DNA of 64,000 bases, taken from NCBI GenBank assembly GCA_050951405.1, contig JBMNIZ010000003.1, positions 1 to 64,000 of the forward strand, given 5' to 3'. Below the pieces are notes generated by a model. It searched no databases, was not told the origin of the DNA, and saw only the letters and a list, made by a program, of their open reading frames with translations. This stretch comes from JBMNIZ01 sp050951405 (GTDB taxonomy: Bacteria; Bacillota; DULZ01). Position 1 is the stretch's first letter; every line of letters starts with the position of its first letter. Below are positions 63,114 to 64,000 of the stretch, in pieces. The position numbers and the translations under genes are program-made.

Positions 63114-63136
63114 AAGCTCCTGGAACAGGATCTGAC

Positions 63137-63518
63137 TTAAAATCTTTTCTCTGAATTGCCGGTTAGTGTCTCCACATACTGGAGCAGCTGGTTTAAATCC
63201 AAAGGCTTCACCAGGCAGTCCACCGCTCCCAGCTCCAGCAACTGAGAAATTTTTTCCTCATCCGCATAGGCTGTCATCATCAGCACCTGTTGCTCCGGAC
63301 AGATCTCCTTCATCCTGGCCAAAGCCTCCACGCCGTCCATTACCGGCATTTTCACGTCCATGAGCACCAGATCCGGCTGGTGATCGACCATCAAAGCCAA
63401 GGCCTCTTCTCCATTACTGGCCAAATAGGTGACCATCCCCTTGCTCTGTAAAAAAAGTCTCCAGCAGTTGTCGGACACCTTTTTGGTCATCTACAACCAG
63501 GATCCGGCTTGGCGCCAC
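63137..63518 (-). CDS. Spo0F-like single-domain response regulator (frameshifted as read)
   Basis: About 126 residues once one extra base is removed. GTG 63518 gives VAPSRILVVDDQKGVRQLLE with GGGAGG upstream; a run of seven A/T at 63441-63447 breaks the frame, after which LQSKGMVTYLASNGEEALAL continues. Acidic pocket DD, phospho-acceptor Asp in DLVLMDVKMPVMDG, Thr in MMTAYADE and Lys in CLVKPLD. A receiver without an output domain, close in layout to Spo0F (VVDDQ.G.R.LL), fits a phosphorelay intermediate. The kinase at 58602 is a candidate partner. Confidence 0.85.
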
Positions 63519-63598
63519 TTCTTACCCTCCCAGAAAAACCCTGTTTCCTTTCTCTGCTTTTATTCGACGAATAGCTACAAATCCCTGTAAACATCGCC

Positions 63599-64000
63599 TC
63601 ATTTTCCCAAATTTTTTTCCGCAAAAACCAGCTGTCCCTCAATGAACACTTTGGTGATCTGAGTTGATATTTCCAAGGGAGAACCGTCTAAGACAATCAA
63701 ATCCGCATCTTTCCCCACTTCAATGCTTCCCACACGCGAACTCACTCCAAGAATCTCTGCCGCATTGATGGTCACAGCCTTCAAGGCTTCCTCTTCTTCC
63801 ATCCCTTCCTTGACAGCCAGAGCGGCGCAAATAAGGAGATATTGCACGGGAATAGCAGGGTGATCAGTCATCAGAGCCACCTTTACCCCAGCCCCGGCCA
63901 AAATGCCCGGATTCCGAAAAGTGTTGTTTTGCAGCTCCACTTTGGCCCTGCTGATCAAATTCGGCCCCACCACCACCGGAATATTCCGGCTGGCAATTTC
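63599..64000 (-). CDS. Imidazolonepropionase-like amidohydrolase, C-terminal part
   Basis: The last ~133 residues of an amidohydrolase; the 5' part lies beyond the window. Visible: VALMTDHPAIPVQYLLICAA with the metal/catalytic Asp, ALKAVTINAAEILGVSSRVG and the C-terminal beta-sandwich IEVGKDADLIVLDGSPLEIS. Substrate not predictable. Confidence 0.88.
   Translation of the reverse strand, partial: EIASRNIPVVVGPNLISRAKVELQNNTFRNPGILAGAGVKVALMTDHPAIPVQYLLICAALAVKEGMEEEEALKAVTINAAEILGVSSRVGSIEVGKDADLIVLDGSPLEISTQITKVFIEGQLVFAEKNLGK

Overview
The window looks like a chromosome segment of a strictly anaerobic, probably spore-forming member of the Clostridia (Bacillota; Peptococcaceae/Moorella-like in flavour). 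The evidence is a SAM-I (S-box) riboswitch in front of metNIQ, a perfect CIRCE operator in front of groESL, the [FeFe]-hydrogenase maturation set hydEGF, a selenocysteine formate dehydrogenase with NADH-dehydrogenase-like partners, an FprA-type flavodiiron protein, and a PAS histidine kinase plus a Spo0F-like response regulator. No rRNA, tRNA, CRISPR array or prophage was seen.

Layout. 1-8.06 kb: insertion sequences (an ISNCY/IS1202-like copy, an IS1634-like copy, an IS30 copy) around an S-box-controlled metNIQ methionine transporter and a lone corrinoid protein. This stretch is full of one-base indels, mostly homopolymer gains, so most of its genes appear frameshifted. 8.26-10.25 kb: a large unrecognised protein. 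10.3-20.8 kb: a purine operon on the minus strand (purL-purE-purF-purM-purN-purH-purD), divergent from a lysR gene. 21.9-29.4 kb: a pile of nested insertion sequences (ISNCY, IS30, IS1634 interrupted by IS21) between lysR and the promoter of hydEGF. 29.4-35.8 kb: hydE-hydG-hydF, a menA-like prenyltransferase, a CPBP protease and an AT-rich TauE/SafE permease. 36-42.6 kb (minus): a guaA gene without a glutaminase domain, hpt, a membrane-anchored hypothetical, a UroD-family protein, an EamA transporter and groES-groEL. 42.9-48.7 kb (minus): a seven-gene molybdenum-cofactor operon headed by a 58-aa conserved small protein. 48.8-51.1 kb (plus): a patatin-like esterase and fprA. 51.1-57.1 kb (minus): nuoE-like, nuoF-like, a ferredoxin-domain protein and fdhA. 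57.1-64 kb: a DnaA-box-like cluster, the t6A genes tsaD and tsaE-tsaB-rimI, a sensor kinase, a type-4 uracil-DNA glycosylase, a Spo0F-like regulator and a partial amidohydrolase.

How it fits together. The Moco operon sits beside a Mo/W formate dehydrogenase that needs its product. The FDH operon (nuoE/nuoF/FeS/FdhA) encodes a soluble, NAD-linked, possibly electron-bifurcating enzyme that could work with an [FeFe]-hydrogenase matured by HydEGF; no hydrogenase structural gene is in the window.

The strongest observations are these. (1) fdhA is one gene read through an in-frame UGA, followed by a textbook bacterial SECIS hairpin. (2) Both IS1634-like copies are bounded by very long direct target duplications (about 333 and 114 bp), and both inserted exactly at the 3' edge of a promoter -10 box, so that the duplication rebuilds the promoter of metNIQ or hydEGF. 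(3) The ISNCY element has a 20-bp target duplication, which lets the ancestral lysR-hydE junction be reconstructed. (4) Two purine amidotransferases appear to lack glutaminase function: PurL has Gly in place of the nucleophile Cys, and GuaA has no GATase domain.
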